From positions 11,351,001 through 11,415,000 of the forward strand of contig NC_134025.1 in the NCBI RefSeq assembly GCF_964204645.1: a stretch of 64,000 nucleotides of DNA, written 5' to 3'. The position numbers were made by a program, and so were the translations under genes. The notes below the pieces were generated by a model. That model had not been told where the DNA came from and did not search any database. It saw nothing but the letters and a program-made list of their open reading frames with translations. The stretch's first letter is position 1. Each line of letters starts with the position of its first letter. This DNA is from Tubulanus polymorphus. Its lineage: Eukaryota; Nemertea; Palaeonemertea; Tubulaniformes; Tubulanidae. Shown one piece after another: positions 1-32,552 of this stretch.

Positions 1-3000
1 TGCCCTCAAACCCCATCAAACCTCACCGGAAGGCCTATTTCATCAACTTCGCCGGTTAAAGTGCCCTTTTAGTTGCACCCGCCTCAATTTCCATTCCGAC
101 TGAACCCGACAGACCTAGATGCCCCTGAACGACAAAATAGTCAGTAATTCGACTTCAGTTGTCAATACAAGGCGCCAAAATCAGCGACATTGAGACAGGT
201 TCGTGACATTGGGGCCCACTGATACGTATAGGAAATGATGTCCTGTGTTACAGATTTAGCTGTCTCATTTGATTCCAAGGTCAGACGATGTTTATTGATT
301 GTTAAGCGACCATATTGATTAGACTAAGGTCGAAATTGCGAAAATGCCGACTATAGCAATGTAATTTGCCTATGTCATCGAAGCGATGATCTACTAATTA
401 TATTCTAGTGGAACATCTCCAAAACCGGGCGTCGATACCGAACAGTGAAATATGATTGACTAATGTCCAATAGTTAACGAATCAAAACAAATCAAATGAA
501 ATCCGCCAAACGTATTTATCAAATAAATACGTAACAGGGTCCCTAAGATATAGAAAAAACTGGTAAAAAAACTGGTAGCTGTAATAGATGTCAATGAATA
601 AATTGCCGGATAAATGTCAATATAGCTATTTTTCTTTTATTAGGAAATCGAAGGGTAGAGTGTGAATTGGAAAAAGGCCATGTCTAAAAATAGCTTGTAC
701 CCAGATGAAAAATAACAGTGATTTCACCTGAATTAGAATGTTCGTGGTTGAATATGACTCTTTAGATGTACACAGGCCTATGTTAAAAAACCATGGAAAA
801 ACAAAATTTTATTCTACATTTTGAGGAGCCGGCTGAAAAGGGAGATCAAGGCTTGTTTTTCTCAAGTTAGATTTGACTGCTTACTGTTTCGAAGAAGTTT
901 ATTTGTACCTTCAGACTCATCGTAAAACTGACAGGGATTTGCTGGTTGCGTGCGCTAGTTCATAGAACATTTTCCTCGGTGATTTAGAAATGTTTTTCTT
1001 TTAATCTTATTTCTCAATATTCGAAATTATAATAACTCGCGTCCGTTTTGTTATCCGAAAGACTGTGCACACGTATTATAAGTTTTCACAGATTTTTCTC
1101 AATCAATGCATACTCCATGTTTTCGGTCCCGTGTACAGATCTTAATTCAACAGGATATACTGAAAAGGGCTGTGCAAAGGTAAAAATTCTGTGTCGTTGT
1201 CTCTATGGCTCACATTGGAGAGAATCGATTTTAAACTACATTGAAAATAACTATGAATTTATAATTATTTTTCTAATAATAGGATACCTGCGCTATATAG
1301 ATGACAATTAATCATTATTGTTATTATCTTTAATAATAATCATCTTGTTTAAGGCCATGAATAATGCTCTAACCACGGTTTTGATATGTTTTAATTCGTA
1401 TACTGTATAATTCACCTTTTGGCGAAATCAAGCGCTTTTTCTTGTAATAATTGACCAAAAATATGTACTAGTTTAATCTTAATACGAAAGTTGTTACGAA
1501 TTTGAATTTCGGCTATTGATGACTGTCTTTGAATAATGACTTTATCGCGTCGTTTGATGTCAAGAAATAACTACTTTACTAACGTAAAAAGTGTATACCT
1601 GAATAGTGTATGATATTTTCGCATCATTTCTTATTCATTTATTCCTTCATCTGATAATTGAAATTGGATTCGTGCTTGCTTCGTAAACGAATATATTCAT
1701 ATAGTAATAGTTGTAATTATTTTAATTCCGTTGATCTTGGAAGCCTCCAAAAATGTATACGATCCTTGGAAACGGTTTCACCTAAATCCTTCCAAAACAG
1801 ACGGATTCGTCTAACACGCAGAGAAAACGCATCTGTCTTTATTAGGAAATTTCGGAACATGTTATTCTAGTTCACGTGATTCAAGAAGATACTATTTTAG
1901 AAGATACTATTAGAAATATTCAAACACACAAATGAGACCACGTTAGTTTCATATCATAAATCGTTGATATCATACGCGTTTTGAGTTAAATCCTAGGTTT
2001 CCGGCTAAAACTGTAACGTTGCAGTAACTGTGTGCCTTTTTCGAAGAAAAATACCAAATGCACAAATGTAACAATTCTTCATACAATTACTCAAGCGACT
2101 CGGTATGTATAGGATTTCATACATGTTCCAACGTAACATATTAATCTATATTTGTTTTTAAAGTATGGAAAGATTATATTCCTTTGAATTCATAAGACAA
2201 AATCGATTAAATTCCAAAAGTTCCGAATTTGAGCTACAACCATTCGACGAAATATGTGGCTGTTCGTACACGGTGGTCGCCAGAAAAGAGCTTTTAGTGC
2301 TCCGTGTGTATTATCAACAATAACAATGGTGAATTTGTTTCGCAAACGTTTTTGCAATTTGCAAGTGTTACAAGCACTATAAACTCCCGTATCATCGTGG
2401 TGACACCCACGTCGGCACCGCAGAAAGGGGTCTCATCCTCTCTGGCGTGGCGGTTTTTTAGATTAATAGGTCTCTCTCGTCAGCGATTCGGTGCACATTG
2501 CCATTGTTACTCTAATGCGTGTACGTTGGCCTTGACGTATAATGTTGATTACTAATCGTGTACTGAACTGTTGAGCTTCTGACATTTCAGTAGACCAACC
2601 TAACTACCAATGCCTAGATTTCTTTAAAACCAGTGGAAATAAAGAATCTCGTTGATTTGTGGATGGCAAATACGTTATCTATGACTTAAATCAAGAGAGT
2701 TTGTCGCGCAGGTGAGTTTTTTAAATCGTAAGTGGGGAGCGATAATAAAAAGCTATAGATGAAGATTGGACTATAAAAAACACGAATGAGTTCAACAGAC
2801 ATATTTTGAGAACTTAAATACTCGAGAAAAAAGACATTCAAAATCTGTGAATTGCCCAGGGAAAGCAACAGGCCCCACTAGAACAAAAATTATTTCTTTT
2901 GTATTCCATTCTCAAGATTTTCTATTTAGATAGAGATTTAAAACTATCGACTAGTTTTACACTGAATATGACAATTTTTGAATGATGTAGTTTTTTAGTT

Positions 3001-3091
3001 CTCATTATTTATGGGAATGGTGTGGAATGGCCTTCGATTTCGACCCTTCGCTTTCCGGACTGGCGAATGATCCTTCGAAGACGAAGGTATA
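1..3091. other. Gene-free stretch
   Basis: AT-rich, with only short chance frames and one partial dispersed repeat near 0.5 kb. No exon, RNA gene or element recognised. Confidence 0.6.
481..548. repeat. Partial copy of the CAAATCAAAACAAATC repeat
   Basis: ATCAAAACAAATCAAATGAAAT... and TAACAGGGTCCCT match the right half of the 51.3-kb and 55.0-kb copies. The left half is missing. Confidence 0.5.
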
Positions 3092-3453
<362 letters not shown>

Positions 3454-6400
3454 GAATATAGCAAACTAGTTAGGTTTACATGTATGTTTGTTATTGAATA
3501 TAAGTATGAGGCAAAGCCGTTAATGATGTATTTTATGTCAAAATATTTTTCAGATTTAGAAACGCTTGCTTTTGTCGAAAAGCGTGTGTTTCCAAGGGAC
3601 AAATATAAATATATAATAATCAATGTAATCGATATGCGCGATTACATCGCTGAGTAAACTTAAAGCGATATCATTCAAACAGTTTTTTTAAATATCTAAT
3701 TTATTTATCGCGTATAACGAACCATTATTTAGCGCATTATAAAGCATTGTCTATGAATAAGTGAGCGCTTATTATAGATCGATACTAAATGTAGAATCAT
3801 TTTTGCAATTTTGTATATCATGTGTGCAAATCTTGATCATCGTTGACTTCAAAGATTGGATGAAGTCAAAACTGCATACCAGTGAAGCCGTTTATTATCT
3901 ACTTTTGATGATATCTACACATGTCCTTTCGGGTGAATCTTTAAAATTTCATACATGAACAAAATTGGGTAAAAAGACCTATTGCACTATTTTCATTTAC
4001 TTCTTTGCAGTCATATATTTGAAACTAAAGATTTATTGTAAGTCATTTTGGATTTATTATCATATTTCAGGATCAACTATTTCTAATCCGAAATGAATGG
4101 CTATTAGTTTGTAACTTGCGTTCATGGTTTGCAGATTATAACATAAATTTATGCAACGGCCTACTATTTTTGCACGAAAAAGAATTTTCCTCGACCATTT
4201 CATCGTGCGCAAGTTGCTGGTACAAGAGCGAAAATGTTCATGCATTTCTTAGAATGACAGAAAAACGTGTTGAAAAACATCTCTGAAAATTCAAAAGTGA
4301 AAGAGAAAAATAAAAGCCAAAGAAAAGAAAATGAAATTGGAGAAATCCTTCAAAGTTACAAGCAATATACAACTTATAGTATAGCAATATACAACTTATA
4401 GTATAGCTTATAATACGCTATACAACTTTCGCTTACAACTTATTGTCTAGCTTATGTATTTTCGGAAAAGTTCATACCGTGCCGTTCTGTTGACTCATCA
4501 CACATCCGTACATAATAAACATTACATAAGTTCAATATAATTTTCTTGATGACCATAAGTTTAACTTGGTTACACCTTAGAACCATTAAATTTTACTGAA
4601 TTTTGAATTTCCATTTGAATACACATTAAGAGCCGCTGAACTTAACCATAATTTTCTTATAAGCGGCAAGACTAATCGTATTTTGTTAATTGTTATTTGT
4701 CAGCTTATTAGACCCTATGTAACATAAAATTGAATTGACGTATACGCACAAAACGTACGCACACTTTCAAAGCGAATATTCGCTTGGCGAAAGCATTTAT
4801 GCTGAGGACATCTCTTCTTGTCCCATCAACAATCTCGCCCTCCATCCCGACCAACAACCGCATGAGTTCTCGGCGATGGTGTCCCTATTTCATGACCCAC
4901 CTAGAATTCAATTTGGTGACCGGCGGAAGCTATGTACTCAGTTGACAGTACTATCGCCGGAAAGTACACCAAGTGAACTTGCCTAATAATTACCTATCAA
5001 ATATAATTCCGTAAAATTATTTTGAAAACATCGATGCCTGTTAATTCATTTGTGGTACACTGTGATATGTGGTAAAAACACGTATATATTTGATTTGTAA
5101 ATTTGATGCACTGGAACAGACAGCAAACCCTATACCCATCTCAGTATTTGGTAGTTCAGTTTATTGGGCAGTTGCGTCACGCTCTGTTTTTCGCGCTGCG
5201 TAACGAGAACCGAGCAAGTATTATGCACCGAGATGAAAGCTCGCCATGCCATTGGTTGTTATAACGGTGAAGTGGACTCGTTTAGCCTATTTTTTACATC
5301 GGCGTCGCATTCGTGGAACGTATTCCACTCATAAGGACCTGCGTATACATTTCGTATTGACAAATTGTAATAACAGTGTGAAATATGTCGATTTTCGAGC
5401 GACTCGTTCTAACATAACCCGCGCCGAAGAGCTTCTCAAGTTGTCAAGCTCCCAGCGCGATGATGAAGTGAGAACCAGGGGCGTGCAACAAGGCACCGAT
5501 AGGTATGAACCAAATAACCTATTGGTGAAATTTAACTTCGAGTACCGCTGGAGGAGGGGTAGAGCGGAATCCATCCAATAACCGATATCCAATTGCAAAT
5601 ATTTTTCAAATTGACCTCATTTTGCACTCAGTAATGATAATCATTGAATAATAATTAATAATATAATAATAGCACATTTTTTTCAAATGAAATCCGACGT
5701 CGCTATTTGAACCAATAACATGAAACGCATTTTTAATTTCTACATCATCTACGTGTCACATCATGTAAATATTCTGTTCTATTATTCCCGTAGACAATGT
5801 GTGGTTCGCTGCTTAGACCCTGCATGTGCCCTTGTACAAAACCACCACTTTATTTGGCCCAGTCCTGTCAGTGGTTGTATCCACAGTGATCTCCGTCGCT
5901 CTACGATTCCAGTGTAACCAGACACTAAATGTTCTTGGTGAACACTTTCTTCCTAGAAAAAATTCCCCATATAACATCACAAATAGCTGATGACATCAAT
6001 TGATTAGTAACTAGCTTTTGCATTTTCGGTTCACTGTAGATTATTTCCATTTTCAGTACAATTCCAGTACAATCGATTTCATGATTTCAGGATATTTAAT
6101 GAGGGCAGCTAACTTTCCGGGAAGGCTGGGAAAAATCATGTGAGAGAGAGGAGTTGCTTGGTTACGGCGCCTTTGAGCATTCGGGTTTTTCGTCTGCGCA
6201 CCATGATAATGTACATCCGCATAAGGTCGCTGGTATCGATGACGGTTAGGTGATAAATGCCAACACTGGCGGACAGAAAGACTAACCGTATCGAAAATGC
6301 TCACAAAAACGACACCTAATGCGGCATCAAACGTAAAATCTAACACAGGTGTATTACACTAGCTTGAAAAAGTTTATAGTCTAGGATCTACGTGGGACAA

Positions 6401-9400
6401 TATATTTGGTGATAATCTGATTAATCGCGCTCGATAATTGTTTCGTGGATGAAACTGGGGGAAATACGATCTCTTTGTCGCGAGTGTGAACAATCTATTT
6501 CCCCTGTTCTAGCAAGCTATTGGACGAGCAGAAACGAATATCTCGTGGAAGAATCTGTCAACAATTTCGGAACGTCATAACGCAATCATTTCATAAAGCG
6601 TCGGTTTTTTAGAGGCGAACATAATTGGCAATCTTGATCTTTTTTGCTTGGAAATTCCGTCATTTCAATATTTCATAATATGGTTCATTGTTTAATAGCC
6701 GGGAATGATGAATTTGCATCATTTATTTTGTAACTGTCTGGATCTGCCCAGCCTACGGAGATCGATGTCAGCGGGCATTGGCCCTTTGTGTACCTGACCT
6801 AACCAAGGGATCTATTGGCTAAATCGAAACTCTCCCTAATGTTATTGCCCGGGTGTTGTCTGCTGAGCCTACATAAACCAATGTCATGGCCGCTCAGTTG
6901 CTCTTTAGTTCTCAAAACCAACTAACCTTCCGGCTTAACATTGTTTCAAATATCGTTGTATATCTATAATCGGTAAACAATTTAAAAACAGCTCTCCTGA
7001 ATAATCTATGCAGACCGTTTTGCTTTAAAAATGAATATGTATTTTTGTTCAAAATGGCAATTTCTCGGTCATTACACTCCTACCTTTTTAACGTAGATCG
7101 TCTGAATGAATCGTACGATCGGGTGGGTTTATTGATCAGGAAAAATTACCAGACAAAAAGTGGCGTGAGAGAATATGTGTTAGTGGATATGATTTCGTGC
7201 AATTTAATAATCGCAAGTATGTCTATCCTAGATTCCCTTAACCCGGCAAGTAATTCGGGAAACGTTTCGCAAATCGGAAAATCAACTTAGGACTATCCTA
7301 TGATAACAGATTTGACAAATATCACTTGAGATAGGCCGAGGAATCTAGAATTATGACTGGGATTATCGTGGATCAAATTGATTAATTGAAATTCTAATTA
7401 GCAAGAAAAAAAATAGAAAATGTTCGTCGAGAAAACCTTACAGAATTTCTGTTTCATCAAGTCAATTCAATTAAGTTTTCAGTATGCTATTCAAGAAAAT
7501 GGTTGTAATTGGTTATCTGAACATGAATACCTAAAATGTAGAGACTTTTTTATAATCAATACGAGCAAAGAAATATTTCATGTACATGCGTATATACGAT
7601 GTATTCAGTTTTTGTCAGCATTCATATCGCCTCGCCTAAGATATATAATTCCTAAATTTTAAAGATATGAAAAAAACAACGATCGCAGTCTTTCAAATTA
7701 AGCTTCCCACACGAGTTGAAACTCGTATACAATATTTTCTAAACATTCATGTTTCATTTTTCTTATATTTCCATAAGTCGTATCGAGTAAGAGTCATTCC
7801 GCAAAAATCGTAATCCTTTTTGTTCATCTCACGTACTGACTGCTTTGAAAGGAGCCGACCAGGAATATATAAGTAATATGTAAACTAAGAGTCTTATAAA
7901 CTGTATTTTGACAATTAGGAAATTGGATCATCATATCTGATTAAAGGTCCGTTAAACGTAAGGATTTCTTAATGATTTTATGTGCAACTGCAGTGATGGA
8001 ATCAAGGCATGGTATATATTTCATGAAAATCATTTCGCATCAAAGGTACAAGTACTCCTCGCACAACAGCTTACAATAATTTGTCGAAGACTTAATCATG
8101 TGTTGATCTTCGACATTTTTTTGTCATCGAAACTGGAAATGTGTCCAGAAACCATAACGTCAGGGTCGCGTAGTCAAGTGGTCTATGTCTCGTTTTCTGT
8201 TAAAGTACACGAACAATGAATGGAATTAAGCACTGAAACTGATGAAGTAAAGCTCGTATACAAAATCCAATATTTGATAATACCATGGACTCTAAAACGA
8301 TTTTTTTTTCGGTCCACGATTATAGGATACCCCAAATTCATGATATGTACTTCTACAGGACACGTGCACATCTACTTTTAAACCATACAACATGTCGTTT
8401 TGAATGTTCGCCGATGTCGTTAACCATGTCCCCAGTAGGTTTATTGATTTTAAAACATTTACCTCTAAAATTGTAATTTCATTTGATTTGATTCGCCACA
8501 CATTACCATTGATATCATTTGCATATACGTCGATATGCATAAATAGACATGTATATAGGGACAGCCGTCCGAACAACCGCAAAAGAAAATTATTCGTGTA
8601 TACATTTCTTTTTGCGAGTAATTGATTCATTCGTTACGATTCGATCGAAAAATATTTGCACAAGGGGAGAACGTTATGTTGCCTCTGTGCAGAAGCAAAC
8701 TCGACATGTTATAACCAAAACCTGGACACTGGAAATCAAAATCAAAAGTGAAATCCGTTCCCAATTTCTGACGAAGAAAATCTCTATTTTCATCATTTCT
8801 ACGCATTAGATATCTACGGTTTTGATAGTTCCCATAGTGAAACGATTGATTCATTTGTTCTGACGCTTTTCAAATAACTGAAGGTAAATTTTAAGAATGG
8901 TTGAAATGAATTTGTTCAACTTCTGGTGTGGTTTGGCGAGGGATATATCATCACAGGGCTTTGAATGTAAAATACAAATGTTGGTAGGTTATCCGAATAG
9001 AAATTCTATAACGAAAAACTGTCGATTTTACGCGGGATCGTATCTGATTACACGCGCCAAACGAACCGCGTACGCCACGACGTGAGTTCAATATTATACT
9101 CGCAGTAAAGAAAGTCGCTGTGCATCATGCGAACGAACGCTCATTAGGAAAACGAATAATTCGGGTTTCAAGATAAATCAATTTATTGAGACACCTCTTC
9201 TCGCGTAACTGAACACCACGCGGTCTGCGAGTAATTCAATCGATCTGACCCCCTGCCGTCGACGAGATCTGGCTTAGTTTCGAAAAGGTTCGAAAATCTT
9301 GTCATGCCCAGATTTTTCTAGTCGTTTTCCGGTGAAAATCAAACCAAATTTATTGCATTTGATAGTGAATATAATCAACATGCTGTAAAAAACTCCCTAG

Positions 9401-9735
9401 GCCTGTATACCTTTGTTATGCCTACGTGGCATATATATGTTTATTTCTGGCTATTAAAAGATTTATTTATGTAAAAAACTGCTCATTTGGATACCGTCAA
9501 TTCCTCGTATAGAATCATAATTTGGTTCATCGTAGCAAACATCATTTTAACTAGAAAATATCGTCGCCAGTTTACCTTTGCAAATAATAGACCATGTACA
9601 TATCAGAACGTCAGCAGCATGTCGGTATTAGCTAACGATCACATTTCATGTTACACGGTGTGCTTCAGTGTCGAATCATGATTTCTCAAAAAAACACATT
9701 GTACACGTACTCGTTTCAAATAAAGGATCATTCGA
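3454..9735. other. Gene-free stretch
   Basis: AT-rich with slightly GC-richer patches near 4.8, 5.3 and 6.8 kb. Frames up to about 112 codons exist (for example 5246-5581 plus and 8292-8630 minus) but none resembles a known protein or has supporting splice sites. Confidence 0.5.
4361..4404. repeat. Two-copy 22-bp tandem repeat
   Basis: AGCAATATACAACTTATAGTAT occurs twice in direct succession, with degraded CTATACAACTT echoes just after. Confidence 0.8.
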
Positions 9736-9743
9736 AAACTTAC

Positions 9744-9864
9744 CTTCAATTACTAGGTGACAAGTCTCGCGCTTTTTGTATATACGTCTTTCATCGTCTT
9801 TACACCGAGCGGCGTTTAATTCAGTAACCTCAAATTGGCCTCTGTCTTCGATGTTCCATTTATT
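9744..9864 (-). CDS. Candidate internal exon with perfect donor
   Basis: An open minus-strand frame containing FEVTELNAARCKDDERRIYK ends at ATTGAAG followed by GTAAGTTTT (GT at 9742-9743). The composition is charged and protein-like, but 40 open codons are not rare by chance, and I could not find partner exons or a clear acceptor. It would lie downstream of SIX1/2 on the same strand. Confidence 0.2.
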
Positions 9865-9867
9865 CTA

Positions 9868-12864
9868 TCTTTTATTGGTTCTTATTTATAATAATTGCAA
9901 TCATTTTCTATAAATCATATTCGAATTGTTGTATATCGGTACGTCAATTGTATTATTTACCGACATTAACCGTGTCAACGGTGTTTTAAACGAATTGTAT
10001 AGTCGTGAATACGAACACTTTTTTGTTCAAACAATGACCTGTATTTCTGTGCTAAAGAGCGGCAAACAATGCCATTTTTTGAGAGCTCTACACCCCCCAC
10101 ATTTGGCCATTGTCAGGCCGGGAGATCGAACACTTCAAGCCAAGGATAGGACGTCCCTCGCCGACAATGAAAGTGTTTGCAAACATCTCGCGTCGATCAC
10201 GAAAACTTTCACAAGTCTGGGACAACATTATACCGTTTTTTCTATTCATGTTGTCGTATAGGTGACAAAGAAATACGACCGGGCCATCTAGTAGATTTTC
10301 CGCGGTACCATACCCTATACGATGTCAACTTGACCTTTTTAACAGCTCGAACACGGTGTTGTCAACTCAACATTTCGTTGTCAAAAATATCTACATGTGG
10401 GGTCGTTAAATAGGGGTAATATTTTATCATATTCAATAGGAAGAATCCAGCGCACGGTACAAAAAGGTTTGCTTGTAACATCTGTGTTTATGTATTTCAC
10501 GCATAGGAAATAAGGTACATGTAAATCTGTCTAGTCACAATAAGTTCGATTAAAGAAATAAATGGAATATTTTTAACAAGGTGGCATTCTTCGAATGTCA
10601 GTGATCGTATTTGTCGGTTCGATAGACCTGGACCCGCTTCCGCAGTTTGTGATTACATTATTTCGCTTCAAGGCCACACGTTTTGACCTTGAACTATCGA
10701 ACCTGGTCCCTTTTTGGCTTTGGATCATCACACTCTGAATCCTTTGGGGGTCTAAAAGTTACCTATCAAACGGCACCAGTGTAGAACGTCGGGATCCTCT
10801 CGCTCCTCCTCGCTATATGTAATCCTAATGAATCGGGAAACGCTTACTCGTTGGATTCTAACACCCGGAAAGACAAACAAAATTTCGATTGTTTTGCAGA
10901 CTTTTTATTTTCCATGATTTTTAATCACCATTTATAATCTTATAAAACGCGTGTACTATGAGAACAGTTTTCTTTTTGTAGATAGTCCCCATCGTTCGTT
11001 ACACAATTAAAGCGTGACAAAATACGGCATAGTTCCGAAACAAAGTGCATGCTACCTATAGAGTGCTGTGAATGAATGCTGTTGAGTTTGCTTTAGTAAC
11101 CCCTCGAAACAGTGTACAAAAACAAAGACCTAGGAACGAATTGAAATAATGAATCTTGAATTCATACTTGTGTCATAAGCAGCGCTTGAATACAATGATT
11201 AAATGAATATACAGAGCTGTTTTATTTCACCCCAGTTCATTTTTTGCCGCTTTGGGGCTTTCAAAAGCAGTTGATCGAACGTTCGAGTTTCTAATTTCGT
11301 CGGTGCGGGAACTGAAAAGAACAAATCGCGTGAACAACTATATCCTTAGCTTCGCGAGGATATGAACCTGACGGCATGGGCGCGAAAAATCAAAATCAGG
11401 TGCGATTCCAGGCATGGTGTTAGCGTAGACAGCATTGGTTCGACATCCTAGTTAGAAAAGAGAACCAACCAACTTTACAGTATATTAAATATCTTTCCAT
11501 AAATTTTCAAATTTTCGAAATTTTCCATACATTTCCATAAATTATCGACACCGATCCATAACCACATATTGAATTCACCTAACATACTACACGTACCGGA
11601 AACAAATTATATATATACATATACATACATATATATATATATTCTATATGATTATTTCTGTGGCATTTTGAGCACCCATTATTAATGAAGTAAATTGATG
11701 AAAATACACGGTAAAAAAATGATAAAACCCGCCGTAGTCGCGCGAAGAATACCGAAAACGACTAACCGTTCAGACGTCTTTACCATGCATGACTTAGGAA
11801 ATAGGACCTAATGCAATTTCGAGTGTCATATTGATCTCATCAGCTCGTCGTGTGAAATATCTTAATGGACAATGGACAGTTGACGGGATGTATAGAACGG
11901 ATGATAACCCATATAGCGATTGTCTGGTGATTGGCATCACCTTTTTTTCAAAACTGCAGTGTGGTTCAGTTTGATAATCTTTAAGAAAACCATATATATA
12001 TATTTACTCCTTGCAGGGATTTTAACCCGATGGCATCATGTCGAGATATAGTACAATCGTCTGAAATCGCATTGTATCTAGTCCCTGATTTTCTTCTTCG
12101 GTACAACATTGGAAATTCATTCGGGTTCTGCAAATACGGCATGCCAGCTTACTTTTCTCACATAAACCGCGGTATACTCTAGCGATATCATCAGGTTCGA
12201 AAATCCTGTGGAGCATGCATTGAATTGACCGAAATCAAATTATCGGTTTATAACTAAGTGTCAAAACAGTATATGCCATGGCCTAGATACCTAACTTAAA
12301 TGGTTCAGAAAGTTTTTACAGAGTAGAAGAAATTATTTCGAATACTAGGCATACAGGACTTGATCGGTGATTTTAAAAAGTGAAAACCCTACATTTTGAA
12401 TCATAATTTACAACATTCAGATCATCTGATTAAAGCATAAATTCGAATTTGGTGATGCACCAAGTATACATTCTATTTTGACATTGCATCAAATATAAGC
12501 GATTTTCAATTTCTGGTGATGCACCAAGTCTTTATCGTCATTGCGTTGTACAACATACGTAAACGGCCCGACGGCGGCTGTCATAATCAATAATCAAACC
12601 CATTTTCACAGATACGGTTCATTTTTACCCAACCAATCTAAATACCATTATACTATATATAAATACCCTGTTTACTGTATACGTCATCCCTGTCGTTAAA
12701 CATCTATTTCTTCATTTATATAAGTATTTTAGAAATCTTATACATTGACATACAGACTCACGCCTATAACATAACATAATATAATATATATAACATCATT
12801 TAAATATGTACACTCATTGAATATCAAAAGTATCCATCAGTAACTTGTGAGGATGCATCTCTAG
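9868..12864. other. Region downstream of SIX1/2, no recognised gene
   Basis: Includes the unplaced 3' UTR of SIX1/2 at its right end. A 64-codon minus-strand frame at 12022-12216 has a Cys-rich stretch (LACRICRTRMNFQCC) but no family match. Confidence 0.5.
12449..12529. repeat. Repeated small hairpin TTGGTGATGCACCAA
   Basis: TTTGGTGATGCACCAAG (12449) and CTGGTGATGCACCAAGT (12513) are two copies of a 6-bp hairpin about 64 bp apart, just downstream of the SIX1/2 stop (possibly in its 3' UTR). Confidence 0.5.
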
Positions 12865-29914
<17,050 letters not shown>

Positions 29915-29984
29915 TCACGTATCTGGAAAAACAAACCGACATGTGAGTTTGCACAAGCTCGTTAAATGTACCAGCGCCATCACC

Positions 29985-30120
29985 GGCGCGTTAAGCTGCG
30001 CTGATTGGCTGCGCCAGTTGACCTAGGCACTGTCGATATTCGCAAGTGCTTGTTCTAATTGTTTCCCTTGGCAACCACGTCACTCAATGAAACCTTATCC
30101 CATTGGAGGTGTCAATCTGC
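29985..30120 (-). promoter_or_regulatory. GC-richer block with two CCAAT boxes just upstream of SIX1/2 exon 1
   Basis: Two ATTGG pentamers on the plus strand (30004-30008 and 30112-30116) read as CCAAT on the minus strand. They sit about 100 and 215 nt upstream of the start codon, in a block richer in GC than its surroundings. This could be a proximal promoter, an alternative to the one near 32.65 kb, or an intronic enhancer. Confidence 0.3.
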
Positions 30121-30406
30121 CATGGTAAGGACTTCGGGCGAGTATTTGAATATATATCGCTTTTGAATACGTAAATCGGGATTACTTTAGAACCCCTTAA
30201 CACATTTATGTCGAATTAAGGAACACGAAAACATTGATAACAGGTGATTTTTACAAGATTAATCCAATAAACGACAATTTTTGGGAAATGGGTCTCGATC
30301 TATCCGTATACAATGACGCCATTTATATGCAATGATAGTTCTGCTGATCGCACTTTCGAGGCTCACTGCATGGCGCATCAGTAATTCGCGTACTCGTAAC
30401 CTGTTC

Positions 30407-30449
30407 ATAATAATAGTAGTACTAATAATAATAATAATAATAATAATGA
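30407..30449. repeat. (AAT)n microsatellite
   Basis: AAT trinucleotide run, upstream of SIX1/2 exon 1. Confidence 0.9.
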
Positions 30450-32552
30450 TATATGTTCATACATTTTGAAACAATAAGTACTTCATTATAACGTATTTGA
30501 TATCCCGTCAAATATTTCAGGGTATATAAACACACTAACGCTTCGAAAAAAGGAATCACCAGGGCCAAAAAATGGAACTATTTACGATCAAGCATTCGAC
30601 GACAACAAGTTATTCTGGTGGTGACACGAATGTCTCTTGAAACATACCGATTTTTAGATTGTTTGCGGTTTTGGTGACTTATATACATATATTGACATAT
30701 ACAACTTATGTTATGAGCAAAGTGTTATCAGTGCTCCACGATTATATTTGAAATTCATTAAAGACCGAATCAAAAATCGCGAAAATAATAGTTGTATCAT
30801 ATTTTGTTATGACGCAGGTAACTGAAATCTTTACGAAATGTAAATTAATTTATATGATAGAAAAAGGGTGAGTAAAATTTTTCAACGAATTCGGAGGTAG
30901 GCAATTATTTCTTTTCTTATATAATCCATGACGATGGCTTATATATACGAGGTCTTCGCGCACCGACTGTAATAATGCGTAAAACACGCTCGTCATTATG
31001 ATCATTAGAATCGCGTATACACACGAAATCATAACGTAAAGATAGAGAGAACTTAGACGGCTTGTTCTAAGAATGATCGCATTTGCTGTCACTTCCGAGG
31101 CGTTATTAACTTAGGTTTGTGCGGTATATTCCGCAACCCGGGCAGATTAACATCGCGATATCCGACACCTCCGTTGCAAATTGCGGCGACCGCAGTCAGG
31201 ATATCGAGCCCCACGCCGGTGGGAATAAACGTCGAGAAATGCTGCGCTCATCATCACTTTCTAATTATAATTCAGCGCATTTTCTTCTCACGACAGCCCG
31301 AGAAAATCGTCGCTTATCCAGTACATCAGTCCCACTACTTAGCTAGAAAAATATATGACGGAAATTGTTTTTGTCCAAGACACATTGTAATCAGTGCAAT
31401 CCGGGTAATCCAAACTAGCAAGCAATTTGCTTCATTGGGCACCCTCTAATATTATAACTCATTATATATTTTTCTATTTGAATGTACATATTAGTTGTAT
31501 TACTATTAAAGATATTTATGTGGTCAAGTTTTTCTTCATGATTTCAGCTTAATTTTTTCAATGATTTCCCCCTCTAAATTTTTTGATTAATAACTCTTGT
31601 TATGAGTGATTACGATTTGAAATATACAACTCGTCCTTATGATGGAAGATCGATCATAAATTTCTTTGCGAAAACCGACTAGGAAAAGATCCGGTCAAAC
31701 TGTCAGGATTTTTGTAAGTCGATTTAAAATTTCAGTGTACATACCCAATTACGAAAACGATTATGAAGTGGACATAAGTTTTTCAAACGAAATCTATCGC
31801 TACAATGTCCGCTGTACGCGTATTTTTACGTTGAAAACAATGTATCGGGTTAACCAATTCTCGAAAGATATCTGTAGGCCTATTTGACATTCTTACGATT
31901 GTCTAATTTTCTTATCAGAAAATGATGAATATGATCGAATCTTTTTTCACGAAATACGTCTTTTTTATTATGTCAAATACTTTCCTCGTAAACGAGAATA
32001 ATCAAAATATCTTATGAAGTCGGAGGCAAATTACATGGAAAAAAATGATACGATTCTGCGCAAGATATTTCAACATATTTCAAAAAACAAATGTTCCATT
32101 TTGAATGGCTGGTTCGAATTAACAAATTCATTAAGAATCACGAGCATGAACTGACAACACATTCGGATAGAACACGCAGATGTTGTGTTGTGTTCGTTAT
32201 ATTCATTAATTTTGTTTGCAGAGATATCCGAAACTAAAAGATTTTCACCAAAATCTGAGAAGCGTTCGCAAATAAACCTCGACGTGAAAATTCGTTATTG
32301 CATCCGATATGAAAAAAAATAGAAATCTACCTTGTACGCATTCATCTTTTCTCAATACATGATATTTATCGGTATTCCAAATATGATCAGATCCTCAAGA
32401 ATGATTATCAAATCGCCTATAGACATGCGACGGAAGGTGCTTACTGACTGATTGTTGTAATCATGGCGAATCGCAGCCGTTTTCTATAAATGATAATGTT
32501 TTTTAAAGCTATTATCAACCAAGAAGAATCGAAATTTGACGTACTCACCTTG

